NCBI RefSeq assembly: GCF_003985145.1
Contig: NZ_ML133524.1
Location: 310,001 to 374,000 of the forward strand
Reading direction: 5' to 3'
Origin: Rhizobium anhuiense
GTDB lineage: Bacteria > Pseudomonadota > Alphaproteobacteria > Rhizobiales > Rhizobiaceae
DNA length: 64,000 bases
The notes beneath the pieces are model-generated. The model saw only the letters and a list, made by a program, of their open reading frames with translations, was not told the DNA's origin and searched no databases. Position numbers and translations under genes: made by a program. Shown here piece by piece: positions 1 through 9,435 of this stretch (position 1 is the stretch's first letter; each line of letters opens with the position of its first letter).

Positions 1-1605
1 AAGGCGCTCGCCATCGTTCAGTCGCTGCCCGAGAACATCGCCGATGCGTCTGCCGCGGTCGCCAGGGCCGAGGCCGCGCTGACCGGTGCGCCCGAGCCCG
101 CCCCAACTGCGAATAATGCGGCGGCGAATACCGGACCGAAGCTTCCGGCTTTCGACGTCTTGCGCGTCGAACCCGACGGCTCGACGGTGATTGCCGGCTC
201 CGCCGAACCGAACGGCAAACTCGAGGTGCTCGACGGCGAAAAGGTGGTGACGACGGCTAATGTCGATGCGAGCGGCGATTTTGCCGCCGTCCTCGACGAT
301 CCGCTTCCAGCCGGCGACCACCAGCTCGTGCTCAAATTCACGGACAAGGACGGCAAGAGCACGCTTTCCGAAGAGGTCGCGACCATATCAGTGCCGAAGG
401 ACGGCAATGGCGCCAACCTGCTCGCCATGGTCTCCAAACCCGGCGCGGCGAGCCGGATCATCACCGCGCCGAAGGCCGGAACCGAAGTCGCCGATGCCTC
501 CAATCCGGCGGCGCCGCCTGCGGACAAGCCGGCGGGCGAAACCGCGGCTGCGCCGACCGGCGAGCTGGCGCTGCAGACGCCTGGTGTCACCGACACCTCC
601 GGCGGCACGGATACGGCACCGGCCACTCCCGGCACGGCCGCACCTGACAAGACGACTGCGCCCGATGTGATGGTCAATGCCGTCGAGATCGAGGGCAACA
701 AGATCTTCATTGCCGGCACGACGCGCTCCAATGCCAAGGTCATCGGCTATGCAGACGACAACCTCATCGGCCAGGACACGGCCGGCACCGACGGTCATTT
801 CGTCATCGACGGCGTGGTGGCGCTTTCGGTCGGCGACCACAAAATCCGCGTCGACGTCGTCGACCCCACAGGGAAAGTGATCGTGCGCGCGGCGGTGAAT
901 TTCAATCGCCCGGCCGGCGATCAGGTGAGGGTCGCGGCGCAATCGGTCCCGGCCGATGCGAGTGGCGCCTCCTCGATGGTGCCGCTCGACGAAGGCGAGC
1001 TCGGCAAGCTCAAGGCCGAGGCCGGCAAGGCCTTCGGCCTGCTGAAGGGGCTGTTTGCCGACGGCAAGCTGCCTGGCGCCGAACAGCTTGCGGCGGCGCG
1101 CTCGGCAACGGAATTCGCGCTGCGCTCCGTCGCCGACTTCCGCCCGGCGGCCGATGCCCCGGACGCCTTCAAACAAGCCTCCGGCTCTTCGTCGCAGGTC
1201 GCCGGCAATGCGCTGAAGCTGCTGCAAAGCCTGCCCGGGGATGCGAAGTCCGTCGGCGCCGCACTCGACAGGCTGGGCGGCATGATTGCCGAACTCACCG
1301 CTGCACCCGCTCCGGCGGCACCCACTGCAAACGACATCGGCAGCAATGAGCCGAAGACGATCGAACAGGCGCCGCTGACGGCAAACAACGCGGCGGTCAT
1401 CATTCGCCGCGGCGACACGCTGTGGCAGATCTCACGCCGCACCTATGGCCTCGGCGTGCGCTACACGACGATCTACATCGCCAACGAAGACAAGATCATC
1501 AATCCCGATCGCATCCGCCCCGGCCAGATCTTCGGCCTGCCGAAGGATGTGTTGCCGAATGCCGAAGAGCTGCACCGCAAGCGTCTTTCCGGTCAGCGGC
1601 TCTAA
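1..1605 (+). CDS. LysM-domain envelope protein, 5' end outside window
   Basis: The reading frame is open from base 1, so the start lies upstream; the TTG at 160 is only an internal in-frame codon. The visible 534 residues are rich in Ala, Pro and Thr and contain two stretches resembling bacterial Ig-like modules (each with a GTT/GSAxPNxKxxxxxD pattern, near residues 55-115 and 225-290). The C-terminus is a clear LysM domain (IIRRGDTLWQISRRTYG, about residues 465-515), which binds peptidoglycan. The domain order suggests a periplasmic or envelope-anchored protein. The exact function is unknown, and the N-terminal signal cannot be seen. An intrinsic terminator follows directly. Confidence 0.85.
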   Translation, partial: KALAIVQSLPENIADASAAVARAEAALTGAPEPAPTANNAAANTGPKLPAFDVLRVEPDGSTVIAGSAEPNGKLEVLDGEKVVTTANVDASGDFAAVLDDPLPAGDHQLVLKFTDKDGKSTLSEEVATISVPKDGNGANLLAMVSKPGAASRIITAPKAGTEVADASNPAAPPADKPAGETAAAPTGELALQTPGVTDTSGGTDTAPATPGTAAPDKTTAPDVMVNAVEIEGNKIFIAGTTRSNAKVIGYADDNLIGQDTAGTDGHFVIDGVVALSVGDHKIRVDVVDPTGKVIVRAAVNFNRPAGDQVRVAAQSVPADASGASSMVPLDEGELGKLKAEAGKAFGLLKGLFADGKLPGAEQLAAARSATEFALRSVADFRPAADAPDAFKQASGSSSQVAGNALKLLQSLPGDAKSVGAALDRLGGMIAELTAAPAPAAPTANDIGSNEPKTIEQAPLTANNAAVIIRRGDTLWQISRRTYGLGVRYTTIYIANEDKIINPDRIRPGQIFGLPKDVLPNAEELHRKRLSGQRL

Positions 1606-1627
1606 GCTCCAACAACAACATGACGAG

Positions 1628-1660
1628 GCCGGGCGGGATAACCCGCCCGGCTTCTCTTTT
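1628..1660 (+). terminator. Rho-independent terminator after LysM gene
   Basis: A perfect 10-bp stem (GCCGGGCGGG / CCCGCCCGGC) encloses a 4-nt loop and is followed by TTCTCTTTT. It lies 23 bases after the LysM stop codon and separates that gene from the ABC transporter. Confidence 0.85.
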
Positions 1661-1812
1661 CCTGAAGCCCGCACGTGTTGTATTCGTCCGCGCGGCACCC
1701 TATCTGGCGGCTGCGGGTTGTGGGAAACGCCTTCAGGCACATTCCGATTCCGCGCTTTGCCGGCATCGAAGCGCCGCTACGACGGTACATTTCGTCCGGG
1801 CTGGAGATAAGC

Positions 1813-3690
1813 ATGGCAAACGGCAAGACAGTCTCGGAATCCAATCTGCTGCGCACACTTCTCAACCTCTGGCCCTATATGTGGCCGGCCGGCCGAAGCG
1901 ACCTCAAGATGCGCGTCGTCTGGGCCTCGGTCTACCTGCTGATCTCCAAATTCGTATTGCTGCTGGTTCCCTATTTCTTCAAGTGGTCGACCGATGCGCT
2001 GAACGGCAGGATGGATCTTGCCGGCTCCGTGCCGCCGCTCTTTGCCGGCGCCATCGCCCTTGTCATCGCCTACAACATCACCCGGCTGATCCAGCTCGGC
2101 CTCAACCAACTGCGCGACGCGCTCTTTGCCAGCGTCGGGCAACATGCGGTGCGCCAACTCGCCTACAGGACCTTCGTGCACATGCACGAACTGTCGCTGC
2201 GCTTCCATCTCGAGCGCAAGACCGGCGGGCTTTCGCGCATCATCGAGCGCGGCACCAAGGGCATCGAGACGATCGTACGCTTCACGATCCTCAATTCGGT
2301 CCCAACCGTCATCGAATTCCTGCTGACGGCGGTGATCTTCTGGTGGGGTTACGGTTTCTCCTATCTCGCCGTCACCGCCTTCACCGTCTGGGCCTATATC
2401 TGGTTCACGATCCGCGCATCCGACTGGCGCATCGCCATCCGCCGGTCGATGAACGACAGCGATACCGACGCCAACACCAAGGCGATCGACTCCCTCCTCA
2501 ATTTCGAGACCGTCAAATATTTCGGCAATGAGGAAATGGAGGCAAAGCGCTTCGACAAATCGATGGAACGCTACGAAAAGGCGGCGACCGATGTCTGGAC
2601 CTCGCTCGGCTGGCTGAACTTCGGCCAGGGCGTCATCTTCGGCATCGGCACGACTATCATGCTGGTGCTGTCGGCACTGGCGGTGCAGCGCGGCGAGCAG
2701 ACGGTCGGCGATTTCGTCTTCGTCAATTCGATGCTGCTGCAGCTTTCCGTGCCGCTCAACTTCATCGGCTTCGTCTACCGCGAAATTCGCCAGGGGCTGA
2801 CCGACATCGAGCAGATGTTCGACCTGCTCGAGGTGAAGTCCGAGGTCAAAGACGCACCCGATGCGAGCGAGCTCAGGATCGGCCAGGGCGCAATCTCTTT
2901 CAAGGACGTGCACTTCGCCTACGATCCGGCCCGTCCGATCCTGAAGGGCATTTCCTTCGAGGTGCCGGCCGGCAAGACGGTCGCCGTCGTCGGTCCGTCG
3001 GGTGCCGGCAAATCGACGCTGTCACGGCTGCTCTATCGTTTCTACGATATTCAGAGCGGCGCGATCACCGTCGACGGCCAGGATATCCGCACGGTGACGC
3101 AGAAGAGCCTGCGCTCTCATATCGGCATGGTGCCGCAGGATACGGTGCTCTTCAACGACACGGTCGCCTACAACATCCGCTATGGCCGCACATCGGCCAG
3201 CGACGGCGAGGTCTTTGCGGCGGCCGAGGTGGCGCAGATCGCGCATTTCATCGAAACGCTGCCCGAGGGGTTCGAAACCAAGGTCGGCGAGCGTGGGCTC
3301 AAACTTTCCGGCGGCGAGAAGCAGCGGGTGGCAATCGCCCGCACCATCCTCAAGGCGCCGCCGATCCTGATCCTCGACGAGGCGACGTCGGCGCTCGACA
3401 CGACGACGGAGCGGGAGATCCAGACGGCGCTCGACGTGGTCTCGAAGAACCGCACGACGCTTGTTATCGCCCACCGGCTTTCGACGGTCATCAGCGCCGA
3501 TGAAATCATCGTGCTCAAAAGCGGCGAGATCGCCGAGCGCGGCACACATGCCGCCCTGCTCGAAAGGAACGGCCTCTATGCCTCGATGTGGAACCGCCAG
3601 CGCGAGGCGACACAGGCGGAGGAACATCTGAAGCAGGTGCGCGAAAGCGACGACATGGGCGTGATCACGCGGCTTGCTCCGGCAAGCTGA
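1813..3690 (+). CDS. ABC transporter, Atm1/HMT1-like half-transporter (TMD-NBD)
   Basis: A 625-residue half-transporter with a six-helix exporter membrane domain (about residues 15-330) fused to an ATPase domain. Visible motifs are Walker [10 protein letters not shown] near residue 395, the signature LSGGEKQR near 498, Walker [13 protein letters not shown] near 517 and the switch His in VIAHRLST near 551. The sequence around EERYFGNEE-type and [13 protein letters not shown] blocks resembles the Atm1/HMT1 family, whose members export glutathione-linked sulfur or metal compounds; the substrate here is inferred only from family. The ATG at 1813 is chosen over an upstream in-frame start at 1675 because GGAG lies 6 bases before it and the upstream part does not look like transporter sequence. 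Confidence 0.88.
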   Translation: MANGKTVSESNLLRTLLNLWPYMWPAGRSDLKMRVVWASVYLLISKFVLLLVPYFFKWSTDALNGRMDLAGSVPPLFAGAIALVIAYNITRLIQLGLNQLRDALFASVGQHAVRQLAYRTFVHMHELSLRFHLERKTGGLSRIIERGTKGIETIVRFTILNSVPTVIEFLLTAVIFWWGYGFSYLAVTAFTVWAYIWFTIRASDWRIAIRRSMNDSDTDANTKAIDSLLNFETVKYFGNEEMEAKRFDKSMERYEKAATDVWTSLGWLNFGQGVIFGIGTTIMLVLSALAVQRGEQTVGDFVFVNSMLLQLSVPLNFIGFVYREIRQGLTDIEQMFDLLEVKSEVKDAPDASELRIGQGAISFKDVHFAYDPARPILKGISFEVPAGKTVAVVGPSGAGKSTLSRLLYRFYDIQSGAITVDGQDIRTVTQKSLRSHIGMVPQDTVLFNDTVAYNIRYGRTSASDGEVFAAAEVAQIAHFIETLPEGFETKVGERGLKLSGGEKQRVAIARTILKAPPILILDEATSALDTTTEREIQTALDVVSKNRTTLVIAHRLSTVISADEIIVLKSGEIAERGTHAALLERNGLYASMWNRQREATQAEEHLKQVRESDDMGVITRLAPAS

Positions 3691-3824
3691 ACCTGGAAAC
3701 CGGCGCCGGCCGGCTTTTGTTGTTCAGAACCCCGGCATGGGAACCAGGGCCAGGGCCACAGCATTGCCCCGGAGACGGTTTTTCGCTAACCAGCAAAAAA
3801 CGACAACGCAAGGAGACCGGCAGC

Positions 3825-4523
3825 ATGAGCCTGTTCAACACGGTTCGCAACACGATCGTCCCCGTGCACAAGGAGGGTTATCCCTTCGTTGCCGCCTTCT
3901 TCGTCGCATCGCTGGTCTTGGGCTGGATCTTCAAGCCGCTCTTCTGGATCGGCATGATCTTCACGCTGTGGTGCGCCTATTTCTTCCGCGATCCGGAGCG
4001 CGTGACCCCGCAGGACGACGATCTGGTGATCTCTCCTGCCGACGGCAAGGTCTCGGCGATCCAGATGGTGACGCCGCCGGCCGAGCTCGACCTCGGCTCC
4101 GAGCCGATGCTGCGCATCTCGGTCTTCATGAACGTCTTCAATTGCCATGTGAACCGGGCGCCAATGCGGGGGCGGATCGTCAGCATCAACTACCGCCCCG
4201 GCAGCTTCGTCAACGCCGAACTCGACAAGGCGAGCGAGGACAATGAGCGCAACGGACTGGTGATCGAAACCCGCCACGGCCAGATCGGCGTCGTGCAGAT
4301 TGCCGGCCTGGTGGCGCGGCGCATCCTCTGCTGGGCGAACCCGAACGAGCCGGTGGATGCCGGCGAGCGCTTCGGGCTGATCCGTTTCGGCTCGCGACTC
4401 GACGTGTTCCTGCCCGCCGGTGCGGCACCACGCGTCTCGCTCGGCCAGACGGCGGTTGCCGGCGAAACCGTGATTGCCGAATTCGCCTCCGCCAAGGGTC
4501 CTGTCATCAGCCGCCGCAGCTAA
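3825..4523 (+). CDS. psd: phosphatidylserine decarboxylase proenzyme
   Basis: Converts phosphatidylserine to phosphatidylethanolamine at the inner membrane. The 232-residue protein has an N-terminal membrane hairpin (about residues 18-52) and the decarboxylase core with [10 protein letters not shown] and a [13 protein letters not shown] block. It ends with the self-cleavage region [11 protein letters not shown] (about residues 187-197), where the Ser would become the pyruvoyl group. The length fits the short alphaproteobacterial Psd form. The start at 3825 has AGGAG 9 bases upstream. It forms the usual rhizobial pair with pssA, which follows after 75 bases, so the two steps from CDP-diacylglycerol to phosphatidylethanolamine are probably co-expressed. 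Confidence 0.95.
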   Translation: MSLFNTVRNTIVPVHKEGYPFVAAFFVASLVLGWIFKPLFWIGMIFTLWCAYFFRDPERVTPQDDDLVISPADGKVSAIQMVTPPAELDLGSEPMLRISVFMNVFNCHVNRAPMRGRIVSINYRPGSFVNAELDKASEDNERNGLVIETRHGQIGVVQIAGLVARRILCWANPNEPVDAGERFGLIRFGSRLDVFLPAGAAPRVSLGQTAVAGETVIAEFASAKGPVISRRS

Positions 4524-4598
4524 AGCGGTTCAGCTTTTCACGGAAGCGACCGCTGGGCAGCCTTGCTGGAATTGCTTTAGGAACGATTGGAACGCGAT

Positions 4599-5444
4599 AT
4601 GGAAACGCCTTTTCCGCCTTTCGAGCCCAATGGGCCGGATGATTCCGCCCGCGGCCCGCGTCTGCGCGAAATCCCGCTCCGGCTCGTCTTTCCGAACCTC
4701 ATCACCATTCTGGCGATCTGCGCCGGGTTGACCGGCATCCGGCTGGCTTTCGAGAATCGTTACGAGCTCGCCGTCGCCATGGTGCTGCTCGCCGCCTTCC
4801 TCGATGGCATCGACGGGCGCGTGGCGCGGCTGATGAAGGCGACCTCGAAGTTCGGCGCGCAGATGGATTCGCTTGCCGACATCGTCAATTTCGGCGTCGC
4901 GCCCGCCCTCGTCGTCTATGTCTTCGCCCTCGACCAGGCGCGTTCGCTCGGCTGGATCGCCGCCCTGATCTATGCGATCGCCGCCGGACTTCGCCTTGCC
5001 CGCTTCAACGTCATGTCAGAACGCGAGAACAAGGCGAGCTGGCAATCGGAATATTTCGTCGGCGTGCCGGCGCCGGCCGGCGCCATGCTGGTGCTGCTGC
5101 CGGTCTATCTCGGCTTCCTCGGACTGGCAACGGACCGCACCTTCGCCTATCTCTCGTCGATCTACACGGTGCTGATCGCCTTCCTGCTGATCAGCCGGCT
5201 GCCGGTCTGGTCGGGCAAATCGGAAGGCAACCGTCTGCGGCGCGATCTCGTGCTGCCGATGATGCTCGGCGTCGTGCTCTATGTGGCGCTGCTGATGAGC
5301 TACACCTGGGAGGTAATGGTCTTTACCGTTGCCGCCTACCTCGTTTCGCTTCCCTTCGGCGCACGGAAATGGCAGCGGAAATACGGGACCCTGACGATCG
5401 AGGAACCCGGCGTCGGCGACGACGATATCGGCCGGCACATCTGA
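4599..5444 (+). CDS. pssA: CDP-diacylglycerol-serine O-phosphatidyltransferase
   Basis: Makes phosphatidylserine from CDP-diacylglycerol and serine. It is a polytopic membrane protein of 281 residues with the complete CDP-alcohol phosphatidyltransferase motif DG-x2-AR-x8-G-x3-D-x3-D at about residues 72-94 (DGRVARLMKATSKFGAQMDS, then LAD). About eight hydrophobic segments follow. An in-frame TTG at 4587 would add four residues and lies closer to an AGGA; the ATG at 4599 fits the METPFPPFEPNGPDD N-terminus I associate with rhizobial PssA. It supplies the substrate for psd just upstream. Confidence 0.95.
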   Translation: METPFPPFEPNGPDDSARGPRLREIPLRLVFPNLITILAICAGLTGIRLAFENRYELAVAMVLLAAFLDGIDGRVARLMKATSKFGAQMDSLADIVNFGVAPALVVYVFALDQARSLGWIAALIYAIAAGLRLARFNVMSERENKASWQSEYFVGVPAPAGAMLVLLPVYLGFLGLATDRTFAYLSSIYTVLIAFLLISRLPVWSGKSEGNRLRRDLVLPMMLGVVLYVALLMSYTWEVMVFTVAAYLVSLPFGARKWQRKYGTLTIEEPGVGDDDIGRHI

Positions 5445-5450
5445 TCTTCG

Positions 5451-5493
5451 AGCATTTCCGGATTTCTCCAAATGACGGAAATGCTTCTTTTCC
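5451..5493 (+). terminator. Rho-independent terminator after pssA
   Basis: A 10-bp perfect stem (AGCATTTCCG / CGGAAATGCT) with a 15-nt loop is followed by a T-rich stretch (TCTTTTCCTT). It ends the psd-pssA unit. The remaining bases to 5754 hold no recognisable gene; a short AGGCTT/AAGCCT inverted repeat lies near 5620-5636, ahead of the small gene at 5755. Confidence 0.7.
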
Positions 5494-5754
5494 TTCATTC
5501 TCAGCTATCCCCGGGAAAGCAGGCGCTTTATCCCGGTGAAAACCGTTGCGCGCTTTTCCCCAGAAAACCGCTTTCGCGCTTTTATTGGAACCGCTCCCTT
5601 CAGTAAGTATTAACCAACGTAGGCTTCAGTTAAGCCTCGCGAATTATGGTCGGCGTTTACAAATCCTGATAAGCTACGCCCCCGTTTTGTCGCTATTCGT
5701 GACCAAACATCAAACCATAAAATACCCAGGGAAGAACCACGTAAGGAGAGTATC

Positions 5755-5901
5755 GTGACTTCGAAGAAGAGCAGTACCGGCGAACAGCAGGCGTCCAAGC
5801 CAGACCTCGCCGCCAACTATCGCCCCGTCGGCCTGAAGGCTGTTGCCGCAGCATCGCTGATGGCAAAGCATAAGCCGACCAGCGTCAAGAAATCCGCTTG
5901 A
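5755..5901 (+). CDS. small basic protein, 48 residues, unknown function
   Basis: A GTG start has a strong AAGGAG site 7 bases upstream. The frame encodes MTSKKSSTGEQQASKPDLAA and so on, ending HKPTSVKKSA. It is lysine-rich at both ends with an Ala-rich centre (LKAVAAASLMAKHK) and has no signal peptide or membrane segment. The good ribosome-binding site, its own upstream region and protein-like composition support a real gene, although I do not recognise a family. The minus-strand neighbour at 6126-6890 is convergent. Confidence 0.6.
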   Translation: MTSKKSSTGEQQASKPDLAANYRPVGLKAVAAASLMAKHKPTSVKKSA

Positions 5902-6125
5902 GGCGGAAGACTTCAAATTGGGATTATGCGTGCTTTCGGGTTACATGCGTTAGGCACCGCTGACGAAGTGAATGACGAGGCGATCGCCGGAAATCTCCTA
6001 ACAACGCTCTGGCGACATAAGCACAACCCGAAAAACCTGATGGACGAAGCGACGTGACGCCGCCGCTGATGTGAGATGTCGGCGCCGATAGGCCGCCGGC
6101 GGCCCTGAACATCTTAGGATATCGT

Positions 6126-6890
6126 TCAGAAGAAGCTGAGTTGGCCGTCTTCCGGCTTTTGCTTCTCGGGCGCCCTCAGCGGCTTTTCGATGACGACCGG
6201 CTGCTGCAGGTCCGGCCCCATATTGGCAACCTTGTTGACCTTGTCGGAGACCGGGACGGCTTCAAAAAAATCATCCTGAACGGGCTGCATCAGGTCGGCC
6301 ACGTCGCGTGGTTCTTGCGTCTTGCAATCGAGCCAGCGCGAGAAATCCTCAGGTCTGATGACGACAGGCATGCGATCGTGGATCGCCGATATGCCTGAAT
6401 TGGCCGATGTCGTCAGGATCGCGCCGGTATCGACCTCGGAGCCGTCGGCCGAGGACCATGTCTCCATCAGCCCGGCAAAGGCGATGACCCCGCCCTGGCG
6501 CGGCCTGATCCAGTAGGCCTGCGGCCGCTCGCCGCTTTCCTTGGACGGGCGATGCCATTCATAGAAGCCGGAGGCCGGAATGAGCACGCGGCGATGGCGC
6601 ATGGCGGCGCGGAAGGAGGCTTTGCCGATCGCGGTTTCGGAGCGCGCATTGATCAGCAGCGGGAAATCCTTCGGGTCCTTGACCCAGCCCGGCGTGAGAC
6701 CCCAGCGCACGAGCACGGCGCGCCGGTCGGGCAGATTGCTGCCCTGCTCCCTGCCCTCGCCCGCGATGACGACGAGGATCGGCTGCGTCGGCGCAATATT
6801 GTAGCGCGCCGGAAAATCGTCGAGATCGAGACCGGAGAAGAAATCGCGCAGGTCGCCGCGGGAGCTTGTCAGGGAGAAACGTCCACACAT
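6126..6890 (-). CDS. SOS response-associated peptidase, YedK/HMCES family
   Basis: Members covalently trap abasic sites in single-stranded DNA through Cys2. The chosen start gives MCGRFSL, so the catalytic Cys becomes N-terminal after Met removal. This is why the longer frame starting at 6935 is rejected. Other family residues are visible: NARSET, ASGFYEW (Glu) and AIHDRMPVVI (His). The length of 254 residues is typical. The C-terminal tail (KPLRAPEKQKPEDGQLSFF) is a common disordered end in rhizobial members. It overlaps no neighbour; the YnfA-like gene lies just upstream on the same strand. Confidence 0.93.
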   Translation of the reverse strand: MCGRFSLTSSRGDLRDFFSGLDLDDFPARYNIAPTQPILVVIAGEGREQGSNLPDRRAVLVRWGLTPGWVKDPKDFPLLINARSETAIGKASFRAAMRHRRVLIPASGFYEWHRPSKESGERPQAYWIRPRQGGVIAFAGLMETWSSADGSEVDTGAILTTSANSGISAIHDRMPVVIRPEDFSRWLDCKTQEPRDVADLMQPVQDDFFEAVPVSDKVNKVANMGPDLQQPVVIEKPLRAPEKQKPEDGQLSFF

Positions 6891-6931
6891 CGGCGTGTTT
6901 TTGCACCCAGCTCGTGTCCGGTCAAGGCGCC

Positions 6932-7252
6932 TCAACCTCTCGGCGCGAAGAGGATGAGGCTGGCGCCGGCAAGGCAGATCAGCGCGCCGCCGATGTCGTA
7001 ACGGTCCGGCACGCGGCTCTCAACCAGCCACAGCCAGAGCAGCGAGGCGAGGATGTAGATGCCGCCATAGGCTGCGAAGGTACGGCCGGCGGCCTCGCTC
7101 GGAACCAGCGTCAGAAGCCAGGCGAAAAGCGCCAGGGAGACCATGCCCGGCGCCAGCCACCAAGCGGGCTTTTCGAGCTTCAGCCATGCCCAGAAGGCAA
7201 AGCAGCCAGCGATCTCGAAGAGAGCGGCAAACGCAAAGATGATGTAGGTCAC
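6932..7252 (-). CDS. YnfA/UPF0060-family small membrane protein
   Basis: A 106-residue inner-membrane protein with four predicted helices (residues about 2-23, 33-50, 60-78 and 85-103), starting from GTG with AAGGTG upstream. Conserved features of UPF0060 are [14 protein letters not shown] near the N-terminus, [16 protein letters not shown] in the middle and [18 protein letters not shown] at the end. The fold resembles small multidrug-resistance transporters, but a transport role for this family is not established. It is probably co-transcribed with the downstream YedK-like gene (41 bases apart). Confidence 0.9.
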   Translation of the reverse strand: MTYIIFAFAALFEIAGCFAFWAWLKLEKPAWWLAPGMVSLALFAWLLTLVPSEAAGRTFAAYGGIYILASLLWLWLVESRVPDRYDIGGALICLAGASLILFAPRG

Positions 7253-7323
7253 GGAAGCACCTTTCGAATCCCCGCCGCACTCTTCATCCGATAAGATGGG
7301 CGATCACAGCAAGAGCAGGCCCG

Positions 7324-7740
7324 ATGACATCCACCGCCAAACCCGGCTCCGCCGCCATTCTCGAACGTGACGGACGATTCCTTCTGGTGTTGCGACGCAA
7401 CCCGCCTTCAGCCGACATGTATGCCTTTCCCGGCGGACGTGCCGAACCCGGCGAAACGCCGGAGGAAACGGCATTGCGGGAATTCCGCGAGGAAACCGGC
7501 ATTTCCGCTCGCAATCCGCGGCTGTTTTCGACCTATGACCTGAAGACGCATGCGGCCGACGGCAGCATCAACAGCCATTTCCTGCTGTCGGTCTTTCGCG
7601 TCGACGCGGATCGCGACGCGGTGGCGGAAGCCGCCGACGATGCGGCCGCCCTCGGTTGGTACACGGTGGAGGAAATCCGGCGGCTGCCGGTTCCGCAGAG
7701 CGTGCTCGAATGCGCGGAGCGGCTTTCGCGCGGCGAATAG
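7324..7740 (+). CDS. Nudix hydrolase
   Basis: A 138-residue protein with a complete Nudix box, G-x5-E-x7-REFREETGI, at about residues 38-60 (GGRAEPGETPEETALREFRE). This binds the metal needed to cleave nucleoside diphosphate-linked substrates. The small size, an N-terminus that leads straight into the box (AAILERDGRFLLVLRRNP), and the C-terminal AAALGWYTVEEIRRLPVP suggest an ADP-ribose pyrophosphatase-like or MutT-like housecleaning enzyme. The substrate cannot be read from the sequence. It diverges from the YnfA-like gene, and the 71-base gap must hold both promoters. Confidence 0.9.
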   Translation: MTSTAKPGSAAILERDGRFLLVLRRNPPSADMYAFPGGRAEPGETPEETALREFREETGISARNPRLFSTYDLKTHAADGSINSHFLLSVFRVDADRDAVAEAADDAAALGWYTVEEIRRLPVPQSVLECAERLSRGE

Positions 7741-7798
7741 AAGTGGAAACTTTCAGGCACGCCTTGTTGCCGTCATGCTCAGCGTATCAACTACGAGC

Positions 7799-8221
7799 AT
7801 GATTCCCGTTCGACGCGTTTTCCTGGCCCTGCTCGTGCTCGCCGGCCCCACGATGGCGCAGGGCAAGAATACGCCGCCTCCACAGGAGGAGGAAATTGCG
7901 CCGCCGCCTGCTGTAGCCGTGCCCTATGATGACAAGCTGGCGCGGCTCGCCGAAGTGCTGGGATCGGTGCATTATCTCAGAACGCTCTGCAAGGCGGCGG
8001 GCGGCGACGAGTGGCGAGACGGCATGCAGCAACTGCTCGATTCGGAGACCGGCAACGAACCGCAGCGCCGGGAAAAGCTCACAGCGGCCTTCAATCGCGG
8101 CTATCGCACCTTCGCCTCGGTCTATACGGATTGCACCCCGGCGGCCATCGTGGCAGAAGAGCGCTACCGTAACGAAGGTGCAACACTCGCCACAGAAATT
8201 ACCTCGCGCTTTGGAAATTAA
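7799..8221 (+). CDS. TIGR02301-family secreted protein
   Basis: A 140-residue exported protein. Residues 1-20 form a signal peptide (MIPVRRVFLALLVLAGPTMAQ), followed by a Pro/Glu-rich linker and a helical domain with LAEVLGSVHYLRTLC near residue 52 and FNRGYRTFASVYTDCT near 100. The two cysteines could form a disulfide in the periplasm. This resembles the alphaproteobacterial TIGR02301 family, whose function is unknown. An in-frame ATG at 7775 would add eight residues; neither start has a strong ribosome-binding site, and 7799 gives the cleaner signal peptide. Confidence 0.8.
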   Translation: MIPVRRVFLALLVLAGPTMAQGKNTPPPQEEEIAPPPAVAVPYDDKLARLAEVLGSVHYLRTLCKAAGGDEWRDGMQQLLDSETGNEPQRREKLTAAFNRGYRTFASVYTDCTPAAIVAEERYRNEGATLATEITSRFGN

Positions 8222-8324
8222 CCTTAAATTAACCTGTTTTCGCATGCGGACGTGTCGTTTTGGGAAAAGGCTGTTAGTGTTGTTAACGGTGCAGTAAGAC
8301 ATGAGAAGTTCTGAGGAAAAAACA

Positions 8325-8582
8325 ATGGAAGCAAGCCTCAACGACATCGACGACATGATCGTCCACGAAAAGATGCAGGCGGCTCTGGAGTACCAGAACG
8401 AGGCTTGGGCCGACGGCATGGCCGACGGAATCGAGCCTGAAATCATCGCTGATGCAGCCATTGCGCATGCGCTGCGCGAGACGATCAGATTGCATGGGGA
8501 AAACAGTGCCGAAGCCCTGCTGGATTCGCTGCGTGAGCGCATGCTTGCCGGCGAATTCTCCGCGAACCGCACCCTGCAATAA
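8325..8582 (+). CDS. small acidic conserved protein, unknown function
   Basis: An 85-residue, mostly helical acidic protein (MEASLNDIDDMIVHEKMQ, later HALRETIRLHGENSAEALLD). It has no signal peptide or membrane segment. The ATG at 8325 is preferred to an in-frame ATG at 8301 because TGAGGA lies 7 bases before it. It is followed 19 bases later by a secreted protein gene and probably shares its transcript. I do not recognise a named domain. Confidence 0.75.
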   Translation: MEASLNDIDDMIVHEKMQAALEYQNEAWADGMADGIEPEIIADAAIAHALRETIRLHGENSAEALLDSLRERMLAGEFSANRTLQ

Positions 8583-8601
8583 CGACCAATCAGAGAGATT
8601 G

Positions 8602-9360
8602 ATGCGCCCCGGTAAAGAGAAAATTTCGCGAACTCCCCTCGCGCCGGTGCTGCTTGCGTTCAGCCTCGCCGTCGGCAATGTTCTCCTCGCGCCGGCAGCC
8701 TATGCGCTTTCCGAACTGCACAAGATCCCGGGCCAGGCGGCCAACGACACTCCGCCCGCGCAGGGAAACGCTCAGGGACAGAGCCAGCCGCAAGGCGGGA
8801 CCACTCCCGGTGTTCCGATGGCTGATCCGCTGGTCAACAGCCAGAACAATCAGGGTGTCGACAAGACGCCCGGCGCCCAGGATGCTTCCAAGCCCGTCGA
8901 GGTGATCTACGATATCGGCAAGGTGCCGGAGCCGGTTCGCAAAATGCGTGAGCAGATCGTCGAGGCGGCCGCCTCCGGCGATCTCGAACGGCTGCGGCCG
9001 CTGATGGGCACCGGCGCCGAACAGACGCAGGTGACGGTAGGCGAGCCGACCGACGATCCGATCGGCACGCTGAAGGATCTTTCAGGCGATCCTGACGGAG
9101 ACGAGATTCTTGCCATCATGCTCGACATCGTCTCGACCGGTTTCGTGCATGTCGGCCAGGGCACAGCAGACGACATGTATGTCTGGCCCTATTTTGCCGA
9201 GAAGGATCTGAAGTCGCTGACGCCGCCGGAGCGCGTCGAGCTGCTGCGCATCGTCACCGCCGGCGATCTCTCCGACATGCAGGAGTTCGGCGGATATAAT
9301 TTCTACCGCCTCGGCATCACACCTGCGGGCAAATGGAAATTCTTCACGGCGGGCGACTGA
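8602..9360 (+). CDS. secreted protein of unknown function
   Basis: A 252-residue protein with an N-terminal signal peptide (basic RPGKEKISRTP, hydrophobic VLLAFSLAVGNVLL, cleavage near APAAYA). A low-complexity Pro/Gln/Gly linker (about residues 45-95) leads to a C-terminal globular domain with PVRKMREQIVEAAASGDLE, DDPIGTLKDLSGDPDGDEI, and GGYNFYRLGITPAGKWKFFT. The last part looks like a substrate-free SnoaL/NTF2-like beta region, but that is a guess. It is probably a periplasmic protein conserved in rhizobia. It forms a likely operon with the 85-residue gene upstream. Confidence 0.8.
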   Translation: MRPGKEKISRTPLAPVLLAFSLAVGNVLLAPAAYALSELHKIPGQAANDTPPAQGNAQGQSQPQGGTTPGVPMADPLVNSQNNQGVDKTPGAQDASKPVEVIYDIGKVPEPVRKMREQIVEAAASGDLERLRPLMGTGAEQTQVTVGEPTDDPIGTLKDLSGDPDGDEILAIMLDIVSTGFVHVGQGTADDMYVWPYFAEKDLKSLTPPERVELLRIVTAGDLSDMQEFGGYNFYRLGITPAGKWKFFTAGD

Positions 9361-9435
9361 CACCCCGTCTCACTTGCGCCTTTCACATCTCGCATGGCGC
9401 TTGCGATCCACCTCATGAAGACATACCTCTGAGCG

